Notes: generated from the letters alone by a model not told the origin. Positions 34,065-43,365 are shown, counted from the first letter of the stretch. The stretch: DNA of 64,000 nt from Aeromicrobium ginsengisoli (GCF_004134905.2 NZ_SDPQ02000004.1:62001-126000), one strand, 5' to 3'. Translations and numbers: made by a program.

Positions 34065-35020
34065 ACACCGAGCTGACCGAAGAGGCCCTCGAGATCGGAC
34101 GCGTCGTGCACGCGGCCCTCACCAAGGCAGGCGGGGTCGACATCGCCCGCGCCGTCGAGGGCGGCACCGCGGGCCCCGACGCGACGGACATTCTGGCGCG
34201 CATCGGTGTTTGGGAGCTCCGACCGCGCGAATCCGTCGATGACGCGGAGGCCGCGGCCGCGGTGTGCCGCGCCGCCGGACGAGTCGCCCTGCCTGTGCCG
34301 GTTGCCGAGCGTCTGTCGTCGGCTCCCGAATCAGGCTACGACGCGCTCGCCGTGGTGGGTGCCGTGCCGCGCGTGAACCTCGCCGCTGCCTCGTCGGACC
34401 TGCGCTGGGCGGTCATCGACGGTGCGGGTGTCCGCTCGCCTGTCACCTCGATCGGCCCCATGCTCAACACCCAGCTCGGAGGCCTCGTGTCGCCGGTCGA
34501 GATCGGCGCCGGCGAGGATGACCTCGCGGCGCTGCCGCTCGCGCTCACGCTCCCGTGCTGGACGCTGCTCGGCATGATGGACAGCGCCATGGCGATGACC
34601 CGCCAACACCTGCTCGACCGCAAGCAGTTCGGCCAGCCCCTGGCGTCGTTCCAGGCGCTGCAGTTCCGCCTGGCCGACACCGCTACGGCGCTGCTGGGCT
34701 TCGACGAGCTCGCCAAGTACACGCTCTGGTCGGTCGTCACGGGCCAGCCCGGTGCGCTGGTCGATGCGATCGCGTGTCGCCTCGCGGCGATCGAGACCGC
34801 CGAGATCCTGTTCCGTACGGGCCATCAGATGCACGGCGCGATGGGCTTCTGCGATGAGGTCGACCTGTCGTGGCTCTCGCGCCACAGCCAGCCGGCCCGC
34901 CGCCTGCCGTGGGGCAAGTCGCAGACCCAGGCCCGTCTCCTCGACGCCATGACCGAGCTGCCGTTCGACGGCCTCTACGGACAGGGTCTGGTCGGGATCG
35001 TCCCGACCGCCACGGGGTGA
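34061..35020 (+). CDS. Acyl-CoA dehydrogenase, short partner subunit
   Basis: 319 residues, shorter than a normal ACAD (~380-400). The N-terminal and middle domains are reduced and divergent, while the C-terminal domain is recognisable: MTRQHLLDRKQFGQPLASFQALQFRLAD and QMHGAMGFCDEVDLSWLSRHSQ. ATG 34061 overlaps the preceding gene by ATGA. A short, diverged partner next to a full-length one is typical of heteromeric ACADs in which the pair shares FAD sites. Confidence 0.9.
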   Translation: MNTELTEEALEIGRVVHAALTKAGGVDIARAVEGGTAGPDATDILARIGVWELRPRESVDDAEAAAAVCRAAGRVALPVPVAERLSSAPESGYDALAVVGAVPRVNLAAASSDLRWAVIDGAGVRSPVTSIGPMLNTQLGGLVSPVEIGAGEDDLAALPLALTLPCWTLLGMMDSAMAMTRQHLLDRKQFGQPLASFQALQFRLADTATALLGFDELAKYTLWSVVTGQPGALVDAIACRLAAIETAEILFRTGHQMHGAMGFCDEVDLSWLSRHSQPARRLPWGKSQTQARLLDAMTELPFDGLYGQGLVGIVPTATG

Positions 35021-35838
35021 TGGCACGCGTCGCGGTCGTCACGGGCGCCAGTCGTGGGGTGGGCGCCGCCGTGGCGCTCGGCCTCGCGCAGGACGGCCAC
35101 GATGTCGTGGTGGCCTACCGCCGCGACCACGACGCGGCCCGCGAGGTCGTGGCGGCCATCGAGGCCATCGGACGCCGGGCGGTCGCCGTTGCGGCGTCGC
35201 TCGCGGACCCCGACGGGCCCGCCACGATCGCGTCGACGGCGATCGACACGTTCGGCCGGGTCGACACCCTCGCGCACTGCGCTGGCGTCGCATGCCCTGG
35301 CGCCGACGTCGTGGACACACCGGTCGCCGAGTTCGAGCGCCAGCTGGCCGTCCATCTGTACGGGCCGCTGCGTCTGACCCAGGCGCTCGTCCCGCACCTG
35401 CGCGAGCAGGAGCGCTCGGCCGTCGTGTTCGTCTCGTCTGCTGTCACCGACCACATGCGCGGCCTCGGCTCGCCGTACAACGTTGGCAAGGCCGCGATGG
35501 AGGCCCTGGCCCGCACCCTCGCCAACGAGGAGCGGTATCACGGTGTGCGCGTCAACATCGTCGCGCCGGGTCTGGTCGACACCGAGCTCGGGCGGCGTTT
35601 CATCCGCGCGGCCCACGGCCGAGACATCCATGACCTCGCACCCCTGCTGCCTTTCGGCAGCGTCTGCGCCCCCGAGGACGTCGCGGCCGTTGTGCGGTTC
35701 CTCGCCTCTGAGGGAGCCGCCCACCTCAGCGGCGTCCGGCTGCCCGTGAACGGCGGGGACGATGACGTGTCGTCGAACGTAGCGGCCACCCGAGTCGCAC
35801 TCGACGAGCTCGCCGACGGCCCAAGGGTGGGACCATGA
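35020..35838 (+). CDS. Short-chain dehydrogenase/reductase (SDR)
   Basis: 272 residues; start ATG 35020 overlaps the previous stop by one base (TGATG). TGASRGVG is near residue 8, HCAGVA replaces the usual N-N-A-G, FVSSAVTD holds the Ser, and YNVGKAAM the Tyr/Lys. It acts after the acyl-CoA dehydrogenase pair, probably as a 3-hydroxyacyl-CoA dehydrogenase. The C-terminal ~20 residues extend beyond the usual end (NGGDDDVSSNVAATR). Confidence 0.9.
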   Translation: MARVAVVTGASRGVGAAVALGLAQDGHDVVVAYRRDHDAAREVVAAIEAIGRRAVAVAASLADPDGPATIASTAIDTFGRVDTLAHCAGVACPGADVVDTPVAEFERQLAVHLYGPLRLTQALVPHLREQERSAVVFVSSAVTDHMRGLGSPYNVGKAAMEALARTLANEERYHGVRVNIVAPGLVDTELGRRFIRAAHGRDIHDLAPLLPFGSVCAPEDVAAVVRFLASEGAAHLSGVRLPVNGGDDDVSSNVAATRVALDELADGPRVGP

Positions 35839-35869
35839 CCACATCAGTGCACAGAAACGGAACGTCCAC

Positions 35870-37363
35870 GTGAACATCTCCATGCTCCTCGAGATGGCAG
35901 CAGACGGCTACGGCGACCGCATCGCGGTGGGCTCGCTGGCCGGCGGCGTCTCCTACACCCGACTCCGCGACGAGTCCCGGGCCGTGGCGTCCGAGCTGAC
36001 CCGCCGCGAGGCCGACCGCCTGGTGCTGGCCAGCGTCAACATCGACGAGATTCCGTCTCTGCTGTTCGGCAGCGCGATGGCGTCCAAGACCTTCACGGCC
36101 GTCAATTACCGTCTCGCCGACGACCGCCTCCGCGACGCCGTCGCGCGCTGCGCCCCCGCGGTGGTCGTGGCCGACCAGAGCACGGGTGCGCGCATCGCTG
36201 GAGTGCCGGGCCTGGACGACGTCCCCGCATCCGCGCTCGTCGGCGCCGTGCCCGGCGACGCGGCCGACCTGGCCGAGCCCGACCCCGACGGCGTCGCGAT
36301 CTCACTGTTCACGAGCGGCACCAGCGGTGCGCCCAAGACCGTGCTGCTGCGCCACCGCAACCTCGTCTCATACATCATCTCCACGACCGAGTTCATGGGC
36401 GCTGAGGAGGGCGAGGCCGCGCTGGTCAGCGTCCCGCCGTACCACGTGGCTGGCATGGCGTCGGTGCTGTCGAACGTCTACCTGGGCCGCCGGGTCGTCT
36501 ACATGGCGCAGTTCGACGCCCACGAGTGGACCGCGACGGTCGATCGCGAGGGCGTCACCCATGCGATGATCGTGCCCACGATGCTCTCGCGCATCCTCGA
36601 CGTCATCGAGGAGACCGGCACGACGCTGTCGTCGCTGCGCCACCTGTCGTACGGCGGCGGCCGCATGCCGACCCCCGTCGTCCAACGCGCGCTGACGCTG
36701 TTGCCTGAAGTCGCGTTCGTCAACGCGTATGGCCTCACGGAGACCAGCTCGACGATCGCCCTGCTCGGCCCCGCCGACCATCGGGTGTCCTTCGGCCACG
36801 CCGATCCCGCCGTGGCCGCGCGCCTCGGCTCCGTCGGGCGCGCCGTGCCCGGCATCGAGTTGCAGGTCTGGGGCTTCGACGGCCGGCCGGTGGCACCGGG
36901 CGTCAAGGGCGAGATCGTCGTGCGCGGCGAGCAGGTGTCGGGCGAGTACGACGGCAACGACGCCAAGGACGCCGACGGCTGGTTCCACACCAATGACAAC
37001 GGCTGGCTCGACGACGAGGGCTACCTGTTCATCGAAGGCCGTGCCGACGACGTCATCGTCCGCGGCGGCGAGAACATGTCGCCCGGCGAGATCGAGGACG
37101 TCCTGCTCCAGCACCCGAGCGTCGCGGAGGTTGCGGTCGTCGGCATGCCCGACGAGGAGTGGGGCGAGGCCGTCGCGGCGTTCATCGTGCCGGCGGACGG
37201 TGCCGCGGTCGACGCCGACGAGCTGCGCAGCTGGGTGCGCGAGCGCCTGCGGTCGTCCCGCATGCCGAGCGTCGTCGAGTTCCGCGAGGCCCTGCCCTAC
37301 AGCGAGACCGGCAAGCTGCTGCGGCGCGAACTGCGCGCGCAGCTCGCCGAGACGGGGAGGTAG
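35870..37363 (+). CDS. AMP-forming acyl-CoA synthetase
   Basis: 497 residues from GTG 35870. The P-loop-like segment is SLFTSGTSGAPKTVLL near residue 145, with NAYGLTETSS, a hinge region DDVIVRGGENMSPGEIE and the C-terminal catalytic Lys in SETGKLLRREL. It activates a carboxylic acid to its CoA ester. It ends the operon of the first ACAD pair and is convergent with an SDR gene 13 bases away. Confidence 0.93.
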   Translation: MNISMLLEMAADGYGDRIAVGSLAGGVSYTRLRDESRAVASELTRREADRLVLASVNIDEIPSLLFGSAMASKTFTAVNYRLADDRLRDAVARCAPAVVVADQSTGARIAGVPGLDDVPASALVGAVPGDAADLAEPDPDGVAISLFTSGTSGAPKTVLLRHRNLVSYIISTTEFMGAEEGEAALVSVPPYHVAGMASVLSNVYLGRRVVYMAQFDAHEWTATVDREGVTHAMIVPTMLSRILDVIEETGTTLSSLRHLSYGGGRMPTPVVQRALTLLPEVAFVNAYGLTETSSTIALLGPADHRVSFGHADPAVAARLGSVGRAVPGIELQVWGFDGRPVAPGVKGEIVVRGEQVSGEYDGNDAKDADGWFHTNDNGWLDDEGYLFIEGRADDVIVRGGENMSPGEIEDVLLQHPSVAEVAVVGMPDEEWGEAVAAFIVPADGAAVDADELRSWVRERLRSSRMPSVVEFREALPYSETGKLLRRELRAQLAETGR

Positions 37364-37376
37364 CTCGCGCGACGGG

Positions 37377-38144
37377 TCAGCGGGCGGTCCAGCCCCCGTC
37401 GACCATGATCGTGTGGCCCGTGACGTACGAGCTGGCGTCGCTGGCCAGGTAGAGCAGTGCACCGTCGAAGTCGGCGGTCTGGCCGTGGCGCGGCAGCATC
37501 GTGTTGTCGAGGATCCAGCTCTGCACCTTGTCGTGGTGGATGACGCCGCCGGTCATCTCGCTCTCGAAGAAGCCCGGTGCGATCGCGTTGACCCGGATGC
37601 CGTGCTTGCCCCACTGGATAGCCCAATGGCGCGTGATGGCCTCGAGTCCGCCCTTCGAGGCGCCGTAGGCTGCCTGCGGGAAGAAGTCGAGTCCCACCAG
37701 GCCGGCCATGGAGGTCACGTTGACGATGACTCCGCCGCCGCGCTCCTTCATCGACGGGAACACCGCCTGCGCGAGCGCGATGGGCGACAGGAGGTTGACG
37801 TCGAGCGTCGTCTGGATCTGCTCGGCGGTCTCGTCCTCGGCCCTGACGCCGCCGGCGATGTACGCCGCGTTGTTGACCAGCACGTCGATCGGGCCCATCA
37901 GCTCGACCGCGCTCTCGACGAGGGCCGGCACGCCGGCGACGTCGGACAGGTCGTGCGGCAGGGGGACGCATCCCGGGTGCTCGGCGACGATCTCGTCGAG
38001 CAGCTCGGCTCGACGACCGATGATGCCGACCGTGGCGCCCGCTTCGGCGAGCGTCGACGCGAACCGGCGGCCGAGGCCTGCGGTGGCGCCGGTGAGGAGG
38101 ACCACCTTGCCCTCGAGGCTGAACAGGTCACTGGCACGCGGCAT
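37377..38144 (-). CDS. Short-chain dehydrogenase/reductase (SDR)
   Basis: 255 residues from ATG 38144, which has GGAG nine bases upstream; the in-frame ATG 38162 has no such site. TGATAGLG, VNNAAY, catalytic Ser in NVTSMAG, YGASKGG and VDGGWTAR are visible. It stands alone on the minus strand, divergent from the hydratase/second ACAD pair with an operator copy between, so it is likely co-induced with them. Confidence 0.92.
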   Translation of the reverse strand: MPRASDLFSLEGKVVLLTGATAGLGRRFASTLAEAGATVGIIGRRAELLDEIVAEHPGCVPLPHDLSDVAGVPALVESAVELMGPIDVLVNNAAYIAGGVRAEDETAEQIQTTLDVNLLSPIALAQAVFPSMKERGGGVIVNVTSMAGLVGLDFFPQAAYGASKGGLEAITRHWAIQWGKHGIRVNAIAPGFFESEMTGGVIHHDKVQSWILDNTMLPRHGQTADFDGALLYLASDASSYVTGHTIMVDGGWTAR

Positions 38145-38188
38145 GGGTCGAGCTCCGATCATGGGCGGTCGAGGGCGGTATCATCGTA

Positions 38189-38202
38189 TACCTTGCAAAG
38201 AT
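38189..38202. promoter_or_regulatory. Palindromic operator copy (TACCTTGCAAAGAT)
   Basis: 12 of 14 match to ATCYTTGCAARGAT with the central ten positions intact. It lies between divergent starts at 38144 (SDR) and 38247 (hydratase). Confidence 0.75.
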
Positions 38203-38246
38203 AATAGACTAAAGTGCTGCCACACCCTGTCGACGGAAGGCTACTC

Positions 38247-39056
38247 ATGACGACCCCGGCTTACGAGACGATCGAGCTGACGCGACCCGCCGAGGGCGTC
38301 GCCCAGGTCATGATCAACCGCCCGGAGGTGCTGAACTCCTTCAACGAGCAGATGCGCCGCGAGTTTGCTCAGGTCTGGGCCGAGCTGCGCGGCGACGACT
38401 CGGTCCACGCGATCGTGCTGACCGCGGCCGGCGACCGCGCCTTCTCGACCGGCCTCGACGTCACCGAGCGCATCGGCGACAACGACAGCCCGTGGGTCGA
38501 CACGGCCGACCCGTGGCGCGAGTCCGAGGACCCCGGACGCCAGCTCGGCCCCAAGACCAACGAGGTCTGGAAGCCCGTCATCGCCGCCGTCAAGGGCATG
38601 TGCGCGGGCGGAGCGTTCTACTGGATCGGGGAGTGCGACATCGTGCTCGGCACGCCCGAATCGACGTACTTCGACCCGCACGTCACGTACGGCATGGTGG
38701 CGGCCCTCGAGCCCATCAGCCTCACCTACAAGATGAGTTACGGCGAGGTCGTCCGTATGGCCATCATGGGCCTGCACGAGCGCGTGACGGCCGAGACGGC
38801 CCGCCAGACCGGTCTCGTCAGCGAGATCGTCGAGGGCGACCAGATCGTCGAGCGGGCCGTGTCGCTGGCCGCCACGATCGCCAGCCAGCCGGCTGCCGCG
38901 GTACAGGGCACGATCAAGGCGCTGTGGCAGTCGCGCGACCTCGGCCGTTCGCAGGCCATGGCGACGGCCCTGATGTATACCCAGGTCGGCAACCCGATCG
39001 CCGCCGCCGGGCTCGACCGCGCGGCCTCCAAGCCGTCCGGCTGGTCGCCCCGATGA
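38247..39056 (+). CDS. Enoyl-CoA hydratase/isomerase family protein
   Basis: 269 residues; ATG 38247 has GGAAGG six bases upstream. Crotonase features INRPEVLNSFNEQM, FSTGLDVTER and GMCAGGAFYWIGECD are present, but the region is divergent (FSTG in place of F-C-A-G, and ESTYFDPHVTYGMV). It begins the operon of the second ACAD pair. Probably acts on an unusual enoyl-CoA produced by that pair. Confidence 0.9.
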   Translation: MTTPAYETIELTRPAEGVAQVMINRPEVLNSFNEQMRREFAQVWAELRGDDSVHAIVLTAAGDRAFSTGLDVTERIGDNDSPWVDTADPWRESEDPGRQLGPKTNEVWKPVIAAVKGMCAGGAFYWIGECDIVLGTPESTYFDPHVTYGMVAALEPISLTYKMSYGEVVRMAIMGLHERVTAETARQTGLVSEIVEGDQIVERAVSLAATIASQPAAAVQGTIKALWQSRDLGRSQAMATALMYTQVGNPIAAAGLDRAASKPSGWSPR

Positions 39057-40045
39057 CCGCGACGCTGCACGAGTCGGAGGAGGACGTCGCGCTGCGGCGC
39101 ACCGTCGCCGACATCGCCGAGCGGTGCCGCTCCACCCGCGCCGCCGAGGTGGACGACCACACGAGCTGCTGGGGTGCCCTCGTCCGGTCGGGTCTCACGG
39201 AGCTGCGTGGTGCCGACGACGACGGTGCGCCGCTGGCAACCGTCGGCCAGGTCGTGATCGTCGTCGAGGAGATGGCGCGCGCGGTCTGCGGCGCTCCGCT
39301 GGTCGGCACGCTACTGGCAACCGAGCTGCAGCGCCTCGCCGACGTCGACCACGTGGTGCCCGACGAGGCCCTGACCGTGCTGCTCGACCAGGAACTGCGC
39401 GGGCTGGCGGCCGACGACGCCCTCGCGTGGGACGCCGGTGTGCCAGTGACCCACGCCGTCGGGCTCGACGGCGAGAACCTCGTGGTGAGGGCGCTCGAAG
39501 GCGCCACCGGCAGCCAGGATCTCTCCCGTCCCGTGGCCGTCCCGGCCGGCGATGCCGAGCTCGTCGGCGGCACGCTCGACGCCGATGCCCGCACGGCCTT
39601 CGAGGCGTTCGCGCACGTCGTCCTCGCGGCCGACCTCCTCGGCGCCTCGGGCGCGGTGCTTGAATCAGCCATTGAATACGCTGGCCAGCGCGTGCAGTTC
39701 GGGCAGCCGATCGGCACGTTCCAGGCCGTCCAGCACCTGTGCGCCCGCGCGCACGTGCAGGTCGAGGCCCAGCGCAGCGCTGTGCTGTTCGCGGCCTGGT
39801 CGCTCGACTCCGGCCAGGGCGACGTCGTCCCCGCCATCGTGGCCAAGGCTTACGGCGCCTCCGCAGCCGTCGAGGTCGTCGAGAAGGCTGTGCAGGTCTT
39901 CGGCGGAGTCGCGATCACCTGGGAGTTCCCGGCGCACCGCCACCTGCGGCGCGTCCTGCTAGACGCCGAGGTGCTCGGCAACGGCTCGGCCCTGAGCGGC
40001 CACCTGTTTGACGTCGTGGAAGGTCGGTCCGATGGACTTCAGTGA
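39053..40045 (+). CDS. Acyl-CoA dehydrogenase, short partner subunit
   Basis: 330 residues from ATG 39053 (ATGA overlap with the hydratase). The C-terminal ACAD domain is clear (EYAGQRVQFGQPIGTFQAVQHLCA, VQVFGGVAITWEFPAHRHLRR) while the N-terminal and middle parts are shortened. It precedes a full-length ACAD with a 14-base overlap, mirroring the pair at 32898-35020 but in the reverse order. This supports a second heteromeric acyl-CoA dehydrogenase. Confidence 0.9.
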   Translation: MTATLHESEEDVALRRTVADIAERCRSTRAAEVDDHTSCWGALVRSGLTELRGADDDGAPLATVGQVVIVVEEMARAVCGAPLVGTLLATELQRLADVDHVVPDEALTVLLDQELRGLAADDALAWDAGVPVTHAVGLDGENLVVRALEGATGSQDLSRPVAVPAGDAELVGGTLDADARTAFEAFAHVVLAADLLGASGAVLESAIEYAGQRVQFGQPIGTFQAVQHLCARAHVQVEAQRSAVLFAAWSLDSGQGDVVPAIVAKAYGASAAVEVVEKAVQVFGGVAITWEFPAHRHLRRVLLDAEVLGNGSALSGHLFDVVEGRSDGLQ

Positions 40046-41153
40046 CAGCAGCGAGATCGCGGAGTTCCGATCGGGGCTGCGCACCTGGCTCGTCGACCAC
40101 ACCATAACGCCGGAAGCCGAAGAGTCCGAGGCGATGTTCCTCAAGCGGTGGCACCAGGTGCTGTTCCGCGGAGGCTGGGTCGGCTTGTCATGGCCCACGG
40201 AGTACGGCGGCAAGGGCCTCAGCAACGCGTATGACGTGGTGCTCAACGAGGAGATCGGTGCCAGCGGCGCCCCCGACGCGCCCCGCATTGGCTACATGGG
40301 TCGGGCCTTCCTTCAGTGGGGCACCGAGGAGCAGCGGGAGCGCTTTCTGCCCGGCTTGCTGAGCGGCGACGACTACTGGTGCCAGGGCTTCAGCGAGCCC
40401 AACGCGGGGTCTGACCTCGCCAACCTGTCGACGCGCGCGGTCAAGGACGGTGACCGGTATCGGATCACGGGCCAGAAAGTCTGGACGAGCTACGCCGAGT
40501 ATGCCGACTACTGCATCCTGCTGGCCCGCACGGGCGAGCCGGGCGGGCGCCACAAGGGCGTGTCGGCATTCGTCGTGCCGATGAAGTCCGCGGGCATCGA
40601 CGTACGGCCGATCGTGGCTGCGACCGGCGAGTCGGAGTTCTGCGAGATGTTCTTCGAGGACGTCGAGGTGGCCGAGGAGAACCGCATCGGGGCCGAGGGC
40701 GACGGCTGGGCCATCGCCATGATGACCGTTGCGTACGAGCGCGGCGCCGCCGATGTCGGCTACCTGTCGAAGTTCGGTGCAGCGCTGGGCGAGTTGCGCA
40801 CGCTTGTGAGCAGTGACGGGCACGTGCCGCCCCTCGCGCGGCAGCGCCTCGGTGAGCTCGAAGTGCGGTTTCGTGTGCTGACTGAGCACGTCCGACGCCG
40901 GCTTACCGAGCGTGAGCAGAACGACTCGCTGCCGGGACCGGAGATGTCGGTCGACAAGATCCTCATGACAGACGTCGACCAGACACTGCATCGTGCCGCT
41001 CTGGAGTTGCTCGGGCCCTCAGTGCTGACGACCGGACCGGGGTCGCGCTGGCTCGAGAAATACATCTACTCGAGGGCGGCGTCCATCTACGGCGGATCGG
41101 AGCAGGTGCAGCTCAACATCATCGCGCAGCGACTGCTCGGAATGCCGCGTTGA
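40032..41153 (+). CDS. Acyl-CoA dehydrogenase, full-length subunit of a probable heteromeric pair
   Basis: 373 residues from ATG 40032 (GAAGGTC upstream). MDFSDSSEIAEFRSGLRTW opens the alpha domain; WCQGFSEPNAGSDLANL and VWTSYAEYADYCILLAR are almost identical to the equivalents in the ACAD at 32898, so the two full-length subunits are paralogues. The end YGGSEQVQLNIIAQRLLGMPR is the ACAD C-terminus. It ends the plus-strand operon; the convergent GntR gene lies 18 bases away. Confidence 0.93.
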   Translation: MDFSDSSEIAEFRSGLRTWLVDHTITPEAEESEAMFLKRWHQVLFRGGWVGLSWPTEYGGKGLSNAYDVVLNEEIGASGAPDAPRIGYMGRAFLQWGTEEQRERFLPGLLSGDDYWCQGFSEPNAGSDLANLSTRAVKDGDRYRITGQKVWTSYAEYADYCILLARTGEPGGRHKGVSAFVVPMKSAGIDVRPIVAATGESEFCEMFFEDVEVAEENRIGAEGDGWAIAMMTVAYERGAADVGYLSKFGAALGELRTLVSSDGHVPPLARQRLGELEVRFRVLTEHVRRRLTEREQNDSLPGPEMSVDKILMTDVDQTLHRAALELLGPSVLTTGPGSRWLEKYIYSRAASIYGGSEQVQLNIIAQRLLGMPR

Positions 41154-41171
41154 GACTAGTGCCTGCATTCA

Positions 41172-42056
41172 TCAAAGTGAGCTGACCCAGGCGCGTCCGC
41201 TCGGCAGGTCGACGCCGGCATACAGGCGGGAGCTGTCGGACTGGCGCGCTGTCTCATCGCGCAGGCCGCGTACGGCGCGAGCCGAGGACGCGTCGACAAC
41301 ACGGTCGCCGAACAGGCTGAGCATGCTCTGTTGGGAGGCCGCCAGGTGAGTACGGGCAGAGCGCTCGGCGCCGGAACCATCGCCATTCAAGATCTTCTCG
41401 GCGATGCGGGTGTGTGCCTCGAGGACCGAACGCTGCGCCTCCTCGGTCGGGTACTGACCCAGCTCGCTGGCCTCGTGTGCCCAGATCTCCTCCTGGGCCG
41501 ACCAAATCGCCACCAGGCTTCGCACCAGCAGACGTGTTGTCCGCGAGGGTGTCTGAGCGACGACGAGATCATGGAACTGGCGGGCGCGATGTGTGAACAC
41601 CGGGCCGTCGCCCATGGCTTCGGCCGTCTGCTGCAGGTTGAGTTCGAGGATCGGCCGCAGAACTTCTCGTACATCGACGTCGTCTGCGCACGCCTGTGCG
41701 CAGACCGGTTCGAATGACAGGATCGACCCGCCGAGGTCCCGCAAACGAATCTGGTCTCCTTGAAGAGCCATGCCAACGGCGTGCGACACGGATCCGCCGT
41801 CGGGGCGATGGATGACGGCACCGCCGACCTTGCCGCGCCGTACGGTGATGAGTCCTTCACCCTCGAGAATGCGAAGGGCTTCACGAAGTGGAGGCGCACT
41901 CACGCCGAACATCGCCACCAGATCGTCCTGCTTGGGGAGCAGACCTGACGTGTGAACACTGTTGAGGATCTGCTCGCGGAGCTCAGATGCGATCAGCTCG
42001 GCCAGGCGCGGCTGGACGCGGGCGCGGCGCGGCGAATCTGAGATCGGATCTAACAT
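41172..42056 (-). CDS. GntR-family transcriptional regulator (FadR/FCD subfamily)
   Basis: 294 residues. A winged-helix domain occupies residues ~17-85 (LPKQDDLVAMFGVSAPPLREALRILEGEGLI, where the usual S-x-x-x-L-R-E-A-L is recognised). An all-helical FCD effector domain follows (FEPVCAQACADDVD, FHDLVVAQTPSRTTRLL, EAHTRIAEKILNGDG). It probably binds an acyl-CoA or acid and controls the neighbouring cluster from 42.1 kb. Codon choice here and downstream is less uniformly G/C-ending than to the left. Confidence 0.92.
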   Translation of the reverse strand: MLDPISDSPRRARVQPRLAELIASELREQILNSVHTSGLLPKQDDLVAMFGVSAPPLREALRILEGEGLITVRRGKVGGAVIHRPDGGSVSHAVGMALQGDQIRLRDLGGSILSFEPVCAQACADDVDVREVLRPILELNLQQTAEAMGDGPVFTHRARQFHDLVVAQTPSRTTRLLVRSLVAIWSAQEEIWAHEASELGQYPTEEAQRSVLEAHTRIAEKILNGDGSGAERSARTHLAASQQSMLSLFGDRVVDASSARAVRGLRDETARQSDSSRLYAGVDLPSGRAWVSSL

Positions 42057-42112
42057 CGCACGTCCCCTGTATTGTCGGTGGCGTCCATTCTAGGAACCCA
42101 GTTTGGACATTC

Positions 42113-43348
42113 TTATTTAAGTTTACACTGATTGTGGCCGGAATCGGGTATTCCCGCCGCGTGGGCGGCGACACCACTCATGGCCAGGTCGACCACCCAC
42201 GACCCGCCTTCGCTCAGGCACGCCAGCGCCGCGAGAGCCGCCCTCAGGCCGGTCAGCGGGTCGGCGATGGCGTCGCCGACGAACACAGGTCCGTTCGCGT
42301 CGTGTGCAACAAGCCCGCCAGCGACTGCCGCGTCATCCCCGTACGCGATTCGCTCCGCCGGCCGTGGATAACCCGTCAGGCGCAGCCATACGCGAGGTCG
42401 CTTGTCCGGCATGATGCTCTCGGCATCGACGCCGAGCTGGCGCAGCGCTCGTGGCCGGCTTGCCTCGATCACGACGTCGGCCTCGGTGACAAGCTCGCGC
42501 AGGTGGTTGCGCCCGTCTGGACTCGTCAGATCCACATGCTCTGTTTGATGTCCGTCGTGAAGGCGATCTCGCCAACGGTCGTTCACGTCTTCGCCCCGTC
42601 CCGTACGCACATCCACGACAGTCGCTCCACTGCGGTGGAGCACGTGGGCGGCGAGTGGCGCGGCCCAGAGTGCGCCGAGGTTGACGACAACCGGTCGTTC
42701 TTGCCGCCTTGGCCGCGATGTCTTCGGCCATGGAGTGATGCTCCAAGGACGGGCATGCATCTGCTCCCCGAGGCCGGCCGCCGCGAGGCCGAGTGTCGCA
42801 GCGCGGTCAACCGCTGAGGCGGTCTCGACCCGGGAGGCCCACATGGCGATCTCCGACCAAGGATCTGATGCTTCGCCGCTCACGAGGGCGGGCACGAGCT
42901 CGAAGTCGGACGAGCGAGCCAGGCTGATCGCGAGCCAACCGTCGCGGGTCGGCAACAGTCGCGCCGTTCCATTCGCCGACTTCGTGCCGCCGCGGCTCAG
43001 AGGCAGGATGTCGCGACGCATGCCGAGCAGGGCGGCGCCGTCGTCGGCAACTCCGCCAAGCGCGCGAATAGCGAGAGTGAGACCGCGCGCCGCAGTGCCC
43101 GGGGCTCCGACGGGCACAAGTAACGGACCACTCGGCCGCCCGGTGAGCGCAGCCAGTCCTGTCGCCGCCCAGTCCTCGTCCGAGCTCGTCTCTGGACAAT
43201 CGACCACGCAACCGTTGAACACGACGGCGGCTGCCGGCGGGCGGGTGTCGGGCTCGGCGCCGAGCTCTCGCAGCAGCGAAGCCGCCACTGTCGCTGCCGG
43301 CCAAGACTGCGCAGCCAGAGGCTTCCCAGCGAGAGGGAGGGTTCTCAT
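42113..43348 (-). CDS. Family III CoA transferase-like protein (CaiB/BaiF)
   Basis: 411 residues from ATG 43348. CaiB-like features are mostly in the C-terminal half: PVVVNLGALWAAPLAAHVLHRSGATVVDV, then the DVVIEASRPRALRQLG region and WLRLTGYP. The N-terminal half is degenerate compared with normal members. The gene sits upstream of gntR on the same strand (56 bases) and is divergent from the hydratase at 43366 with only 17 bases between the starts. Catalytic Asp not confidently placed; activity uncertain. Confidence 0.82.
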   Translation of the reverse strand: MRTLPLAGKPLAAQSWPAATVAASLLRELGAEPDTRPPAAAVVFNGCVVDCPETSSDEDWAATGLAALTGRPSGPLLVPVGAPGTAARGLTLAIRALGGVADDGAALLGMRRDILPLSRGGTKSANGTARLLPTRDGWLAISLARSSDFELVPALVSGEASDPWSEIAMWASRVETASAVDRAATLGLAAAGLGEQMHARPWSITPWPKTSRPRRQERPVVVNLGALWAAPLAAHVLHRSGATVVDVRTGRGEDVNDRWRDRLHDGHQTEHVDLTSPDGRNHLRELVTEADVVIEASRPRALRQLGVDAESIMPDKRPRVWLRLTGYPRPAERIAYGDDAAVAGGLVAHDANGPVFVGDAIADPLTGLRAALAALACLSEGGSWVVDLAMSGVAAHAAGIPDSGHNQCKLK

Positions 43349-43359
43349 GCTGCAAGGAT
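43346..43359. promoter_or_regulatory. Half-site of the recurrent palindrome between divergent starts
   Basis: The half TGCAAGGAT is intact at 43351-43359 but the other half is not (9 of 14 overall). It fills the 17-base gap between the CoA-transferase and hydratase start codons. Confidence 0.3.
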
Positions 43360-43365
43360 GGCAGC

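Noticed and set aside
42057-42112. A further operator copy in the AT-rich gap before gntR
   Set aside because: The sequence has AT-rich runs (ATTCTTATTTAAG) but no more than a loose resemblance to the palindrome.
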